From NCBI RefSeq assembly GCF_020410745.1, contig NZ_CP084528.1, positions 1,674,001 through 1,738,000 on the forward strand: a DNA stretch of 64,000 nucleotides. Reading direction: 5' to 3'. The notes below the pieces were generated by a model that saw only the letters and a program-made list of their open reading frames with translations, ran no database searches and was not told where the DNA came from. Position 1 is the stretch's first letter; every line of letters begins with the position of its first letter. Position numbers and translations under genes: made by a program. This document shows, piece after piece, positions 7,559-17,256 of this stretch. Origin of the DNA: Kaistella polysaccharea. GTDB lineage: Bacteria; Bacteroidota; Bacteroidia; Flavobacteriales; Weeksellaceae.

Positions 7559-8992
7559 ATGAGTATCAAGAAAATGGGTGATTTCACCCAGAACCCTTAC
7601 TACGAGAAAGACGATGTATCATTAAATATTCAGGGGAAATCGATGAATCAAAATACTTTTTCCCTTCAAGAAGATCTTTCACAAATTGTACGTGAGCGCA
7701 TTCCAGAACGTTTAATTTACACGAAAGGAACCGGTGCTTACGGCACATTTACGGTGACCAACGATATCTCGAAATTTACAAAAGCTAAATTATTCTCCTC
7801 AATTGGAAATACCTGTAAGGTTTTTACGCGATTTTCAGCGTCGCAAAGTGAGAAAGGAAGCGCCGATACAAACAGAGACACCCGTGGCTTTGCAATAAAA
7901 TTCTATACCGAAGATGGCAATTGGGATCTCGTGGGAAGCAGCAGTCCCGTATTTTTTGTAAAAAGTCCAGCAAAGTTTTCGGACCTGATAAAAACACAAC
8001 AACGTTCTCCTAAAACAAATTTGAAAAATCCTACGGCAATGTGGGATTTTTATAGTGCAAACCCGGAAAGTCTCCATCAGTTACTTATTCATTTATCTGG
8101 TCGTGGAACGCCACGAGGTTACCGTCATATGCATGGATACGGTTCGCATACGTACGCAATGATTAATGCTGACCATGAACGAGTTTGGGTGAAATATCAT
8201 ATCAGGACAAAACAGGGGATAAAAAACTTCCCACCGAATCAAGCTTCACAACTTAAAAATTTAAATCCCGATTTCGCGCAGGAAGATTTAATAAATGCTT
8301 TACAAACAGGTGACTTTCCGAAATGGACCATTTATATTCAAGTGATGACGGAAGATCAAGCAAAAGAGTTTCGTTGGAATCCCTTCGATGTAACCAAAGT
8401 CTGGTTTCAGGACGAATTCCCTCTTCATGAAATTGGCGAATTTGAATTGAACGAAATACCTACAGATTATCAATCGCATGTGGAGCAGGCGGTATTTTCG
8501 CCCACAAATATTGTTGATGGTTTGGCGCTTTCACCAGATCCTATTTTGCAAACAAGAGTATTTACTTATCCCGATGCACAAAGATATCGAGTCGGCCGTC
8601 ATGCAAATTTGCTTGAAGTAAATCGGTGCCCATTTTCAATTGATAAAAACATAAAAAAAGGTGAATCAAGTTATTTTGAGGAAAAAATAGTTTCTAAAAA
8701 TCCCATCGAATTAGAAGACAATTATACTGAAAGTGCCTACAGCGAGAATGAAGATGATCATTTTACACAGCCAGGGCTTTTTTATTCAAAAGCACTTCAA
8801 GATTATGACCGCGTTGAGCTTATAAGAAATATCATAGAATCTATGAACGAAATTACTGGTTCTCAGCGGGAAGAAATTATCAACCGACAAATTTGTCACT
8901 TTTTCCGTTCCAACATCGAGTTAGGGATGAAAGTAGCGATGGGCCTTAAAATTAACATTGATGCAAACATGATGAATCATGCAGGATCATAG
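7559..8992 (+). CDS. Catalase homologue lacking the distal catalytic His and Asn
   Basis: A 477-residue protein aligning with monofunctional haem catalases over its full length (RDTRGFAIKFYTEDGNWDLVG, YRHMHGYGSHTYAMINA, FDVTKVWFQDEFPLHEIGEFELN). The proximal haem-ligand signature RVFTYPDAQ is intact, so haem binding is expected. The distal active-site signature is IVRERIPERLIYTKGTG: Tyr54 (codon 7718-7720) replaces the essential His. The distal Asn in the VGNNTP motif is Ser (VGSSSP, Ser128). Normal catalase chemistry needs both. ATG 7559 was chosen because the earlier TTG at 7535 is inside the promoter. Divergent from oxyR, so peroxide-responsive expression is likely, but activity is doubtful. 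Confidence 0.9.
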   Translation: MSIKKMGDFTQNPYYEKDDVSLNIQGKSMNQNTFSLQEDLSQIVRERIPERLIYTKGTGAYGTFTVTNDISKFTKAKLFSSIGNTCKVFTRFSASQSEKGSADTNRDTRGFAIKFYTEDGNWDLVGSSSPVFFVKSPAKFSDLIKTQQRSPKTNLKNPTAMWDFYSANPESLHQLLIHLSGRGTPRGYRHMHGYGSHTYAMINADHERVWVKYHIRTKQGIKNFPPNQASQLKNLNPDFAQEDLINALQTGDFPKWTIYIQVMTEDQAKEFRWNPFDVTKVWFQDEFPLHEIGEFELNEIPTDYQSHVEQAVFSPTNIVDGLALSPDPILQTRVFTYPDAQRYRVGRHANLLEVNRCPFSIDKNIKKGESSYFEEKIVSKNPIELEDNYTESAYSENEDDHFTQPGLFYSKALQDYDRVELIRNIIESMNEITGSQREEIINRQICHFFRSNIELGMKVAMGLKINIDANMMNHAGS

Positions 8993-9095
8993 ATATAATA
9001 GAAAAATATCATCATTCTTATATGAATAACACATTAATAGAATATACTTTATTGGAAAATATTGTTTAATTTGCGAAAACACTATACAACAAAAA

Positions 9096-9863
9096 ATGTC
9101 TTATCAGAATATCAATATAGAATCGGATCAAAAAACTGCGATAATTACAATTAATCGACCTCAAAGTTTAAATGCTTTGAACGCTTTAACGATTACCGAA
9201 TTAAGTAAAGCTTTGAGTGAAATTGAAAATGATACGCAATACAGAGCGGTAATCATCACGGGAAGTGGAGAAAAATCTTTCGTTGCAGGTGCAGACATCA
9301 AAGAATTTTCAGATTTTGGAACAACTGCTGCAGAAGATCTGGCAAGAAACGGACAAAATATTTTATTTAACAAAATTGAAAACCTCAGCAAGCCCGTAAT
9401 TGCAGCTGTCAATGGATTTGCACTGGGTGGAGGATTAGAACTTGCAATGGCCTGCCACATTCGGTACGCCTCCGAGAATGCAAGACTTGGCCTGCCGGAA
9501 GTAACATTAGGACTTATTCCAGGATACGGCGGCACGCAAAGATTGCCAAAACTTGTAGGAAAGGGCCTCGCAAACGAAATGATATTTTCGGCGAAAATGA
9601 TTCCCGCACAGCGTGCTAAAGAAATCGGTCTTGTAAATGATGTTTTTACGTTAGAAGAACTGTTGCCCAAAGCAAAAGAATTAGCCACTCAAATCGCACA
9701 GAACTCCCCGATGGGTATTGCGAAAGCGATAGAGGCGGTGAATAAATCAGACAGCGAACAAGGTTTTGAAATTGAAATTAAATCATTTGGCGAGTTGTTT
9801 GAAATGGACGATAAAAAAGAAGGTGTAGCAGCTTTCCTGGAGAAAAGAAAACCTTCTTTCTAG
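9096..9863 (+). CDS. Enoyl-CoA hydratase/isomerase family protein
   Basis: A 255-residue crotonase-fold enzyme. The oxyanion-hole and active-site segments are GEKSFVAGADIKEF, AVNGFALGGGLELAMACHIRYAS and LGLPEVTLGLIPGYGGTQRLPKLVG. Both acidic residues of true enoyl-CoA hydratases are kept, E115 and E135, with the same 20-residue spacing as E144/E164 of the rat enzyme. It therefore probably hydrates short 2-enoyl-CoA substrates in fatty or branched-chain acid breakdown. No other beta-oxidation gene adjoins it, so the exact substrate is open. The next gene starts 29 bases later. Confidence 0.9.
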   Translation: MSYQNINIESDQKTAIITINRPQSLNALNALTITELSKALSEIENDTQYRAVIITGSGEKSFVAGADIKEFSDFGTTAAEDLARNGQNILFNKIENLSKPVIAAVNGFALGGGLELAMACHIRYASENARLGLPEVTLGLIPGYGGTQRLPKLVGKGLANEMIFSAKMIPAQRAKEIGLVNDVFTLEELLPKAKELATQIAQNSPMGIAKAIEAVNKSDSEQGFEIEIKSFGELFEMDDKKEGVAAFLEKRKPSF

Positions 9864-9892
9864 AAAAAAGTGATTTTTGTAAATTAAAATAT

Positions 9893-10336
9893 TTGAACAT
9901 TACTAAATTTGATGTTGCCTACTTAGAAATGGCAATGGTCTGGTCCCATCTATCCCACTGTAAAAGAAAACAAGTTGGCGCCCTAATCGTAAAAGACAGA
10001 ATGATCATCTCTGATGGTTATAATGGAACGCCCTCAGGTTTTGAAAACTGTTGCGAAGATGAAACCGGAAAAACCCAATGGTTTGTATTGCATGCTGAAG
10101 CTAATGCAATCCTAAAACTCGCACGATCAACACAATCAGCAAAAGATGCCACCTTATATCTTACTTTGTCGCCTTGTAAAGAGTGCAGTAAACTGATTTT
10201 ACAGGCCGGAATTAGCAAAGTTGTCTATATCGACGAATATTCTGATGAAGATGGAATAGAATTTTTAAAAAATCATGGTATTGAACTTTTACGGGTTTCA
10301 CATGAGACTTTAAAGCTAAAAACAAACACAAAATGA
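9893..10336 (+). CDS. dCMP deaminase family protein
   Basis: A 147-residue zinc-dependent deaminase. The zinc ligands and catalytic glutamate are H67 and E69 (LHAEANAI) with C95 and C98 (SPCKECSK). The extended QVGALIVKDRMIISDGYNGTPSGFENCCEDE block is typical of dCMP deaminases (dCMP to dUMP, feeding dTMP synthesis). The start is TTG at 9893: residues 5-13 (KFDVAYLEM) belong to the conserved N-terminus and no ATG, GTG or other TTG exists upstream in frame before the stop of the preceding gene. Its stop overlaps xerD as ATGA. A ComEB-like role is possible. Confidence 0.88.
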   Translation: MNITKFDVAYLEMAMVWSHLSHCKRKQVGALIVKDRMIISDGYNGTPSGFENCCEDETGKTQWFVLHAEANAILKLARSTQSAKDATLYLTLSPCKECSKLILQAGISKVVYIDEYSDEDGIEFLKNHGIELLRVSHETLKLKTNTK

Positions 10337-11241
10337 TAACCTGGACAGACAAAATACAAGATTTCGAAACATTTTTAAAATTTGAACGAAATTTTTCCGA
10401 TAATACGGTAGATGCTTATCTACGAGATATTAAAAAATTGCAAAATTATGCCGAGTTCGACCTGGAAGGCGTAGGACCGCTAGACATCAGTTATGAAAAT
10501 ATTCAGGAATACCTTTACCAGTTTTCCAAGAAAAAATTTAGTGAAAGAACGCAGGCACGATGGGTTTCTTCCATTAAATCATTCTTTAAATATCTAACCG
10601 ATGATGAAGTACGTGCGGACAATCCTGCAACTCTGGTTGAAGGACCAAAATTAGGACTTTATTTACCCGACACTCTGAGTTTTGTAGATGTTGAAAGAAT
10701 AATTAAAGCAATCGATACCAACACTGAATTGGGGAAAAGAAACCAATGCATGATCGAAGTCCTTTACGGATGTGGCTTGCGGGTTTCGGAATTGATTGAT
10801 TTGAAAATATCCAATATTAATTTCAAAGAATATTACCTGAAAGTTGAAGGCAAAGGGAATAAAACCCGTTTTGTCCCACTGGCCGCTTATACTGCTGAAT
10901 TAATTAAAGAGTACATCAACAACGTTCGGTCGAAATATAAAATCAATAAAAAATGTGAGGATATTCTTTTCTTAAATAGCAGAGGTTCATCCATGTCCAG
11001 AGTTATTGTTTTTATCATTATTAAAGAATTGACCGAAAAAGCTGGGATCAGTAAAAAGATTTCACCACACACTTTCCGACATTCGTTCGCAACACATCTC
11101 TTGCAAAATGGTGCAGATTTACGATACATTCAGGAAATGCTCGGACATTCCAGTATTACTACAACTGAAATTTATACCCATCTTAAAAATGAGGAATTGC
11201 GCGATGTTATTCTCAATTATCATCCGCGAAATATTACCTAA
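10333..11241 (+). CDS. xerD: Tyrosine recombinase XerD
   Basis: A 302-residue site-specific recombinase that, with a partner Xer protein, resolves chromosome dimers at dif. It has an N-terminal SAM-like core-binding domain (1-100) and a C-terminal catalytic domain. All catalytic residues are present: R150, K174, H246, R249, H272 and Y281, each offset by exactly two from E. coli XerD (R148, K172, H244, R247, H270, Y279). It is embedded in a housekeeping operon with no integration signature, so it is not a phage integrase. It overlaps its neighbours on both sides (ATGA, TAATG). Confidence 0.93.
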   Translation: MITWTDKIQDFETFLKFERNFSDNTVDAYLRDIKKLQNYAEFDLEGVGPLDISYENIQEYLYQFSKKKFSERTQARWVSSIKSFFKYLTDDEVRADNPATLVEGPKLGLYLPDTLSFVDVERIIKAIDTNTELGKRNQCMIEVLYGCGLRVSELIDLKISNINFKEYYLKVEGKGNKTRFVPLAAYTAELIKEYINNVRSKYKINKKCEDILFLNSRGSSMSRVIVFIIIKELTEKAGISKKISPHTFRHSFATHLLQNGADLRYIQEMLGHSSITTTEIYTHLKNEELRDVILNYHPRNIT

Positions 11242-11753
11242 TGCAAGATCTTAATTTCTGCCCAAAATGCGGAAACAAATCTTTACTTTGGGATGGCGAA
11301 AAAAAATGGAGCTGTTCTCATTGTGACTATGTCCTTTTTCACAATGTTGCAGGTGCAGTAGCCGTAATTATCTGTCATAAAGATGAAATTCTTTTCACTC
11401 GTCGCAATCAAGAGCCTAAAAAGGGAAAACTTGATTTGGCTGGTGGTTTTGTAGATCCAAAAGAAAGTGCGGAAGAGACTTGTGTACGCGAACTTTTCGA
11501 GGAAATGCAAATTAAATTTGATATCGCGGAACTAAAATATCTCGGTAGTTTGCCTAATGTTTACGAGTATAAAAGCATCCCTTATCATACCTTAGATCTT
11601 TTCTACGAATACGTCGTACAGGAAAAATTTGAGGTCGAACTGGAGCAGTCGGAGATTTCTGAAGCAATATGGATCAGAACGTCAGACCTAATTTTGGATG
11701 AAATCGCGTTCGATTCCCAGAAAGTTTTCCTTAAAAGCTATATAACAACTTAA
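11241..11753 (+). CDS. Nudix hydrolase with N-terminal zinc ribbon
   Basis: A 170-residue protein. Residues 7-28 form a zinc ribbon (C7, C10, C25, C28: FCPKCG ... SCSHCDY). The Nudix box is at about residues 74-96, GFVDPKESAEETCVRELFEEMQI, with the metal-binding REL.EE core; the usual Gly after EE is replaced (EEMQI). The zinc ribbon plus Nudix layout recalls NudC-like NADH pyrophosphatases, but the protein is shorter and the NudC SQPWPFPxS motif is absent, so the substrate is unknown. The start overlaps the xerD stop (TAATG). Confidence 0.85.
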   Translation: MQDLNFCPKCGNKSLLWDGEKKWSCSHCDYVLFHNVAGAVAVIICHKDEILFTRRNQEPKKGKLDLAGGFVDPKESAEETCVRELFEEMQIKFDIAELKYLGSLPNVYEYKSIPYHTLDLFYEYVVQEKFEVELEQSEISEAIWIRTSDLILDEIAFDSQKVFLKSYITT

Positions 11754-11791
11754 GGGAAAAACGGAATCTTTCCTTACTCCTTCTTTTAGCG

Positions 11792-11799
11792 TAAATTTG
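11792..11799 (+). promoter_or_regulatory. -7 promoter element for the RluA-family gene
   Basis: TAAATTTG, exact consensus, 20 bases before the ATG at 11820. It indicates that this gene is transcribed separately from the deaminase-xerD-Nudix unit. Confidence 0.45.
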
Positions 11800-11819
11800 A
11801 AAATCCTAATTTTCATTTT

Positions 11820-12497
11820 ATGCAAGAACAAATCGTTTTCGAAGATAATCATCTTTTAGTTATCAATAAAAAAGCCGGACAACTAGTTCAGGGCGATAAA
11901 ACTGGCGATTTATCTTTGCTGGATCTGATCAAAAATTTCATTAAAAAAAGAGATAACAAACCTGGAAATGTATTCTTGGGTTTGGTTCACCGAATCGACC
12001 GACCAACGTCTGGACTTGTTATCTACGCGAAAACTTCGAAAGCGCTTTCCCGTTTAACGCAGATGGTGAAAAATCGGGAAATTAAAAAAACTTATTGGGC
12101 AGTTGTTCCGAAAACTGAAATTCCACAAAGTCAGCGGTTGGTTCATTACCTTCAGAAAAATGAAAAGAATAATAAATCAACTGTTTTCCCAAAAGCCACA
12201 GAAGGTGCGAAGGAAGCAATTCTTAATTACGAAATTATCAAGGTTTTAGATAATTTTCAGTTACTGGAAGTTGATTTAGAAACAGGCCGCCATCATCAGA
12301 TCCGCGCACAATTATCGAAAATTGGAGTTCCAATTAAAGGAGATTTAAAATATGGTTCACCTCGTTCAAATCCTGATGGTGGCATTCACCTTCATGCGAG
12401 ACAGTTAGAATTTATTCATCCAGTTACGAAAGAAAATATAAAAATAACCGCACCAGTTCCTCAGAATGATGCGGTTTGGAAAGCGTGTGAAGATTAA
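11820..12497 (+). CDS. RluA-family pseudouridine synthase
   Basis: A 225-residue RNA-modifying enzyme. The catalytic motif is HRIDRPTSGLVIYAKT with the essential aspartate D60. The C-terminal GRHHQIRAQLSKIG and LHARQLEFIHP blocks are those of the RluA/RluC/RluD group. It has no N-terminal S4 domain, so it resembles the short RluA or TruC types; whether the target is 23S rRNA or tRNA cannot be told. It converges on the outer-membrane barrel gene with only a 3-base gap. Confidence 0.9.
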   Translation: MQEQIVFEDNHLLVINKKAGQLVQGDKTGDLSLLDLIKNFIKKRDNKPGNVFLGLVHRIDRPTSGLVIYAKTSKALSRLTQMVKNREIKKTYWAVVPKTEIPQSQRLVHYLQKNEKNNKSTVFPKATEGAKEAILNYEIIKVLDNFQLLEVDLETGRHHQIRAQLSKIGVPIKGDLKYGSPRSNPDGGIHLHARQLEFIHPVTKENIKITAPVPQNDAVWKACED

Positions 12498-12500
12498 TTT

Positions 12501-14696
12501 TTACGGCTGCGTTGGCGGAACAACACCTCCGTTACTATCAGTTTGATTGGTTTGTTGCAAAATATTCGCATCTTCTTTAGCCAGTTTATTCTTGGTCGGA
12601 ATTTTATAATTTACAGAAAACCCAAAGTTTCTGGTATCTGTTTTACTGTAAAGAAAAACGCTGTTACCAACTAATGGTTTAGAGTGAAGTTGCGTAACCT
12701 GGGTATTAAACAAATCATTTCCATAAACGGAAACCGTTAATTTTTCATTTAAGAATTTCTTAGAAAAAGTAAGGTCAAATCTTTCATTGAAGGGTCTTTC
12801 TGATTCAAAATAATAGAAGCCCGCTTTCTTCGACAGTACATTATAATTTGCCGTCATTTTAATCTGAGATGGCAACATGATTTGCGCCATCAGGTTCAAT
12901 ATAAACATTCCTTTCGGATCAATTTCCTTAATTTCGTGCTTCACATAACCTGCGTAAACATAAATAAAATTGATTTTATCAGGATTGAAATTGACCTTCA
13001 TAATTTCACTTAAAGGCGTCGTAAAAATCATAAACGGAATCGGCATTCCAATATTAAAATTGTGAATCCTCATATTGGGGATATTCACTTGCTCATTTTT
13101 AATCACGTCTCCTTCTCTGGAGAGCAATTGCGCCACTTGGTTATCAATGGAGGAAACATTATAGCCGATAAAAGCATAATCGAATGCCGAAAGTTTAATT
13201 TCAAAATTATCAAAAATAGTCGGCTGCAGATACGGGTTTCCAGTGATGCTAGAATTGGGACCAGTGAATGTATTGTTGTTTGGATTCAGCGCAGAGATAC
13301 TTGGCAAGGTGATTTTCTTATTGTAGTTCAAGGCCAAATAAACCTGATTCATCAGATTATATTGAACGCTTGCATTAGGAAACAGCTTAAATTTATTAAA
13401 TGGAATTAATGTTTGCTCCTGTAAAATTCCAGCGGAATCAGTTAACCTTGTCGTACCAGAAATATCGTAATTTTCAGCTCTTGTTCCTAAGACAAAATCG
13501 AACTTTTTTAACTTCGCTTGAAATTCCAGATAAGTGGAAGCAGTATTTCTTTGATAATCCAGATTTGTAATTCCTTTACTTTCGGTATCGAAAATCTGAT
13601 TTTCGTATAACCCGCCGAAACTTACTTTTCCTTCATCCAAAATTTTAATCGGCTGCGAAAAATCGACTTTAAAATTAGAAACCTGCATCACCGAATTGTT
13701 ATCCAGTAATCGTCCTTGATTTTGTAAACCGTCAACCGTCGATTGATTGTAAAGATTATCCTGGTAAAAATCATTATCAGATCGCGTATAACCAGCCTGA
13801 AAATCTAATTTTTTATTTTTGTCATCAAATCTTTTTTGATAAGTTACTACTGCTTCTTGTCGTAAAGAATTCGTTTTCGCGGCATCGAGTGCTGTGAAAT
13901 TATTCACAATATCATTTGGCAATCTAAATGAACCATTACTTAAAGTGACGTTGTCGTTGTTATTACTATAAATATCATAATTAAATAATAATTTATCATT
14001 TTTAAAATCAAAAGTTACTCCTGCTTTTGCAAAAGTTCCGCGCGCAATTCGATCTGTATTTGAAAATACCAGATTATCCTGATTGCTGTTCATTTCGCTT
14101 TCCCGATAGCTTTGACCAACTCTCAATTGCCAGCCGAAATATTTATTTCTGGCATTTAAACTTAATGAATTATTGGTTCGACTTCTGAATTTATCTTCAT
14201 TGGTAAAAGCATAATTTCCAGAATACGTTGCGGTTAAATATTTATTTGTATTTTTAATGGTAATAATATTCATAATTGCTCCGCCTGAAGAAGCAGGAAA
14301 TTCTGCACCAGGTTGGGTAATTACTTCAATTTTCTCAATGGAGTTTGCAGGCATTCCCTCCAGAAAAGAAGTCAAATCATTGGTTGAAATATTGAGTGGA
14401 CGGCCGTTTAAATAAACATCAAGAAGTTTTCCCTGATACATCATTCCGGCAACATCAGTTGCAATTAAACCCGGAAGTTTTTTTATTCCTTCCATTGCAG
14501 AACCCGTATTCAGATATTCCTGCTCTGAAAAATCGAATATCGTACGGTCCGCTTTCTGCTCAACGGCTTTTTTAGTTTTGGTAATAACAACTCCTTCAAT
14601 TTCTTTTTCCTTGGGTTCAGTGTTGGATTTTTCCTGGGAGAAATAAAGTTGAGAAAATAATAATGCTACAGATGCAGCAGTTAATTTTTTGATCAT
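12501..14696 (-). CDS. Outer-membrane beta-barrel family protein (TonB-receptor-like)
   Basis: A 731-residue protein with a signal peptide (MIKKLTAASVALLFSQLYFSQ) and then directly a plug-like domain (EIEGVVITKTKKAVEQKADRTIFDF ... MYQGKLLDVYLNGRPLNIS ... IEKIEVITQPGAEFPASSGGAIMNIITIK). The rest is a long barrel of alternating strands. It belongs to the outer-membrane beta-barrel group (Pfam OMP_b-brl_3 type) of Bacteroidota. The carboxypeptidase-regulatory-like domain that usually precedes the plug is absent. The C-terminal tail after the last strand is polar and proline-rich. No SusD partner adjoins it, so the ligand is unknown. Confidence 0.85.
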   Translation of the reverse strand: MIKKLTAASVALLFSQLYFSQEKSNTEPKEKEIEGVVITKTKKAVEQKADRTIFDFSEQEYLNTGSAMEGIKKLPGLIATDVAGMMYQGKLLDVYLNGRPLNISTNDLTSFLEGMPANSIEKIEVITQPGAEFPASSGGAIMNIITIKNTNKYLTATYSGNYAFTNEDKFRSRTNNSLSLNARNKYFGWQLRVGQSYRESEMNSNQDNLVFSNTDRIARGTFAKAGVTFDFKNDKLLFNYDIYSNNNDNVTLSNGSFRLPNDIVNNFTALDAAKTNSLRQEAVVTYQKRFDDKNKKLDFQAGYTRSDNDFYQDNLYNQSTVDGLQNQGRLLDNNSVMQVSNFKVDFSQPIKILDEGKVSFGGLYENQIFDTESKGITNLDYQRNTASTYLEFQAKLKKFDFVLGTRAENYDISGTTRLTDSAGILQEQTLIPFNKFKLFPNASVQYNLMNQVYLALNYNKKITLPSISALNPNNNTFTGPNSSITGNPYLQPTIFDNFEIKLSAFDYAFIGYNVSSIDNQVAQLLSREGDVIKNEQVNIPNMRIHNFNIGMPIPFMIFTTPLSEIMKVNFNPDKINFIYVYAGYVKHEIKEIDPKGMFILNLMAQIMLPSQIKMTANYNVLSKKAGFYYFESERPFNERFDLTFSKKFLNEKLTVSVYGNDLFNTQVTQLHSKPLVGNSVFLYSKTDTRNFGFSVNYKIPTKNKLAKEDANILQQTNQTDSNGGVVPPTQP

Positions 14697-14769
14697 AAAT
14701 AAATATCTAAAGCATTAGACACCTTTAAATCCGAAATGTTACAAAAATAATTCTTTAAAAATGGAAAAT

Positions 14770-14798
14770 AAAAAACCGCCCAATTTCTTGAGCGGTTT
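14770..14798 (-). terminator. Aconitase terminator
   Basis: AAACCGC (14773-14779) pairs with GCGGTTT (14792-14798). On the minus strand the stem is followed by a T-run. It sits 23 bases after the aconitase stop. Confidence 0.85.
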
Positions 14799-14820
14799 CT
14801 GTTGTAATTATATGACCTGA

Positions 14821-17097
14821 TTATGCATTTCTTGCTGCTTCAGCTGCAATCAGGTTTAATGCAGAACCTGCTCTGAACCAGTCGATTTGCTGCGTATTAT
14901 AGGTGTGATTTGTCAAAATTACATCTGTACTACCGTCGGTATGAGCCAATTCCAAAGTTAAGGGCTTACCTGGAGCAAACTGATCCAAATCTAAGAAGTT
15001 TACCGTATCATCTTCTCTAAATTTATCGTAATCTTCTTCATTTGCAAATGTAAGACCCAACATTCCTTGCTTCTTTAAGTTTGTTTCGTGAATACGTGCA
15101 AATGATTTTACCAAAACTGCTTTTACACCAAGATGTCTTGGTTCCATTGCAGCGTGTTCTCTGGATGAACCTTCACCATAATTCTGGTCTCCTACAACAA
15201 TCGTCGGAATTCCAGCTGCTTTATAAGCTCTTGCTACAGCAGGAACTTCGCCGTATTCTCCCGTTAGAAGGTTTTTCACGGTGTTGGTTTCCATATTGTA
15301 AGCATTGATCGCTCCAATCAACATATTGTTAGAAATATTATCTAAATGTCCACGGTATTTCAACCATGGTCCAGCCATAGAAATATGATCGGTTGTACAT
15401 TTTCCGAACGCTTTAATCAAAACTTTCGCTCCCTTGATATTTTGACCATCCCAAGGTTGGAAAGGAGTTAACAATTGAAGTCTGTCAGAAGTTGGGCTTA
15501 CCGCGATCTGAACCGAAGAACCGTCGTCCGAAGGTGCTTGATAACCATTGTCATCAACTGCGAAACCTCTTGCCGGTAATTCGAAACCTTTTGGTTCATC
15601 TAATTTAATTTGTTCCCCAGCTTCGTTTGTTAAAGTGTCAGTAAGCGGGTTGAAATCTAATCTCCCTGCAATCGCAACAGCCGCGACCATTTCTGGTGAA
15701 GCCACAAATGCGTGGGTATTTGGATTTCCGTCGGCTCTTTTTGCAAAGTTTCTGTTAAATGAATGGATGATTGAATTTTTCTCTCCTTTTTCAGAACCTT
15801 CTCTGTCCCATTGCCCAATACAAGGTCCACAAGCATTGGTAAATATTCTTGCAGATTCGAATTTTCTAAATGAATCTAAGAAACCATCTCGTTCTGCCGT
15901 AAATTTAACCTGCTCAGAACCTGGGTTAATTCCTAAAATAGCTTTTGGCTTCACTCCTTTCGCAAATGCATCCTCTACAATTGAAGCTGCTCGTGACAAA
16001 TCTTCGTAAGATGAATTGGTACAAGAACCAATTAATGCCCATTCTACTTCTATTGGCCAGCCATTGGCCACTGCTTTATCATGGAAATCAGCAACAGGTG
16101 TCGCCAAATCTGGTGTGAAAGGTCCGTTTAAATGTGGAGATAAAACATCAAGATTAATTTCAATAACCTGATCAAAATACAATTCTGGATTTTCATATAC
16201 TTCGGGATCACCAGTCAAATGATCAGCGATCTGATCTGCAGCGTCGACCACATCTTGTCTTCCCGTTGCAGATAAATATCTTCGCATGGAATCATCATAA
16301 CCGAAAGTAGAAGTAGTTGCGCCGATTTCAGCACCCATATTACAAATCGTTCCCTTTCCGGTAGCTGAGAGTGATTTTGCACCTTCGCCAAAATATTCTA
16401 CAATACAACCAGTTCCACCTTTTACGGTTAAAATTCCGGCTACTTTTAAAATAATATCTTTCGCAGCAGTCCAGCCGCTTAATTTTCCAGTTAATTTAAT
16501 ACCGATTAATTTCGGCATTTTAAGTTCCCAAGGCATTCCCGCCATGACATCAACAGCATCTGCTCCACCTACACCAATGGCAACCATTCCCAATCCACCT
16601 GCATTTACAGTGTGTGAATCGGTTCCTATCATCATTCCTCCCGGAAAAGCATAGTTTTCTAAAACTACCTGGTGAATAATTCCAGCGCCTGGTTTCCAGA
16701 AACCAATACCGTATTTATCACATACAGAACTTAGAAAATTAAAAACTTCTGAATTTTTATTGATACCTTCCTGTAAATCAGACTCCGCTCCAACTCTCGC
16801 CTGGATTAAGTGATCAGCATGAGCGGTTGATGGAACTGCTACTTTTGGTTTTCCCGCCTGCATAAACTGCAAAAGAGCCATTTGCGCGGTCGCATCCTGC
16901 ATCGCTACTCGATCCGGTGCGAAATCTACGTAGGAATTTCCTCGCTCATAAGTTTGTGTTGCATTACCTTCCCAGAGGTGGGTATAAAGAATTTTTTCTG
17001 CAAGTGTTAGTGGTTTGCCAACCGCCTGTCTGGCAGCTTCGACCCGTGATGGATACCGCTCGTACACTTTCTTAATCATATCAATGTCGAAAGTCAT
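14821..17097 (-). CDS. acn: Aconitate hydratase, mitochondrial type
   Basis: A 758-residue TCA-cycle enzyme interconverting citrate and isocitrate. The three [4Fe-4S] ligands are C359 ([11 protein letters not shown]), C423 and C426 ([10 protein letters not shown]). Further signatures are [31 protein letters not shown] and, in the swivel domain, [22 protein letters not shown]. The length and sequence style match the mitochondrial aconitase clade rather than the longer AcnA (about 890) or the rearranged AcnB. The promoter -7 element lies at 17131-17138 and a terminator follows, so it is monocistronic. Confidence 0.96.
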   Translation of the reverse strand: MTFDIDMIKKVYERYPSRVEAARQAVGKPLTLAEKILYTHLWEGNATQTYERGNSYVDFAPDRVAMQDATAQMALLQFMQAGKPKVAVPSTAHADHLIQARVGAESDLQEGINKNSEVFNFLSSVCDKYGIGFWKPGAGIIHQVVLENYAFPGGMMIGTDSHTVNAGGLGMVAIGVGGADAVDVMAGMPWELKMPKLIGIKLTGKLSGWTAAKDIILKVAGILTVKGGTGCIVEYFGEGAKSLSATGKGTICNMGAEIGATTSTFGYDDSMRRYLSATGRQDVVDAADQIADHLTGDPEVYENPELYFDQVIEINLDVLSPHLNGPFTPDLATPVADFHDKAVANGWPIEVEWALIGSCTNSSYEDLSRAASIVEDAFAKGVKPKAILGINPGSEQVKFTAERDGFLDSFRKFESARIFTNACGPCIGQWDREGSEKGEKNSIIHSFNRNFAKRADGNPNTHAFVASPEMVAAVAIAGRLDFNPLTDTLTNEAGEQIKLDEPKGFELPARGFAVDDNGYQAPSDDGSSVQIAVSPTSDRLQLLTPFQPWDGQNIKGAKVLIKAFGKCTTDHISMAGPWLKYRGHLDNISNNMLIGAINAYNMETNTVKNLLTGEYGEVPAVARAYKAAGIPTIVVGDQNYGEGSSREHAAMEPRHLGVKAVLVKSFARIHETNLKKQGMLGLTFANEEDYDKFREDDTVNFLDLDQFAPGKPLTLELAHTDGSTDVILTNHTYNTQQIDWFRAGSALNLIAAEAARNA

Positions 17098-17130
17098 ATT
17101 TGTATATTTTTTTTATAAACTTTAGGATCT

Positions 17131-17138
17131 CAAATTTA
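17131..17138 (-). promoter_or_regulatory. -7 promoter element for aconitase
   Basis: The minus strand reads TAAATTTG, 33 bases before the aconitase ATG at 17097. The remaining bases to the next gene at 17257 hold nothing else recognisable. Confidence 0.45.
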
Positions 17139-17256
17139 CAAAAATTTTTAGTGACAGGCGTCTTAAACTCATTTAGAATAAATATAAATATAATGATTCG
17201 TTTCTATTTTTATATTTTTAACGAAATTTATTCATTCAAAACGCCTCTTCCATTAA

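Noticed and set aside
10333..11241. Tyrosine recombinase as evidence for a mobile element
   Set aside because: Catalytic residues and spacing are those of housekeeping XerD, and the gene is coupled to deaminase and Nudix genes; no att repeats or phage genes nearby.
13062..13409. 115-codon plus-strand frame inside the outer-membrane barrel gene
   Set aside because: Antisense to a clearly real gene and without motif.
15548..16009. Long plus-strand frame inside aconitase
   Set aside because: Antisense shadow of a well-conserved gene; no independent start signals.
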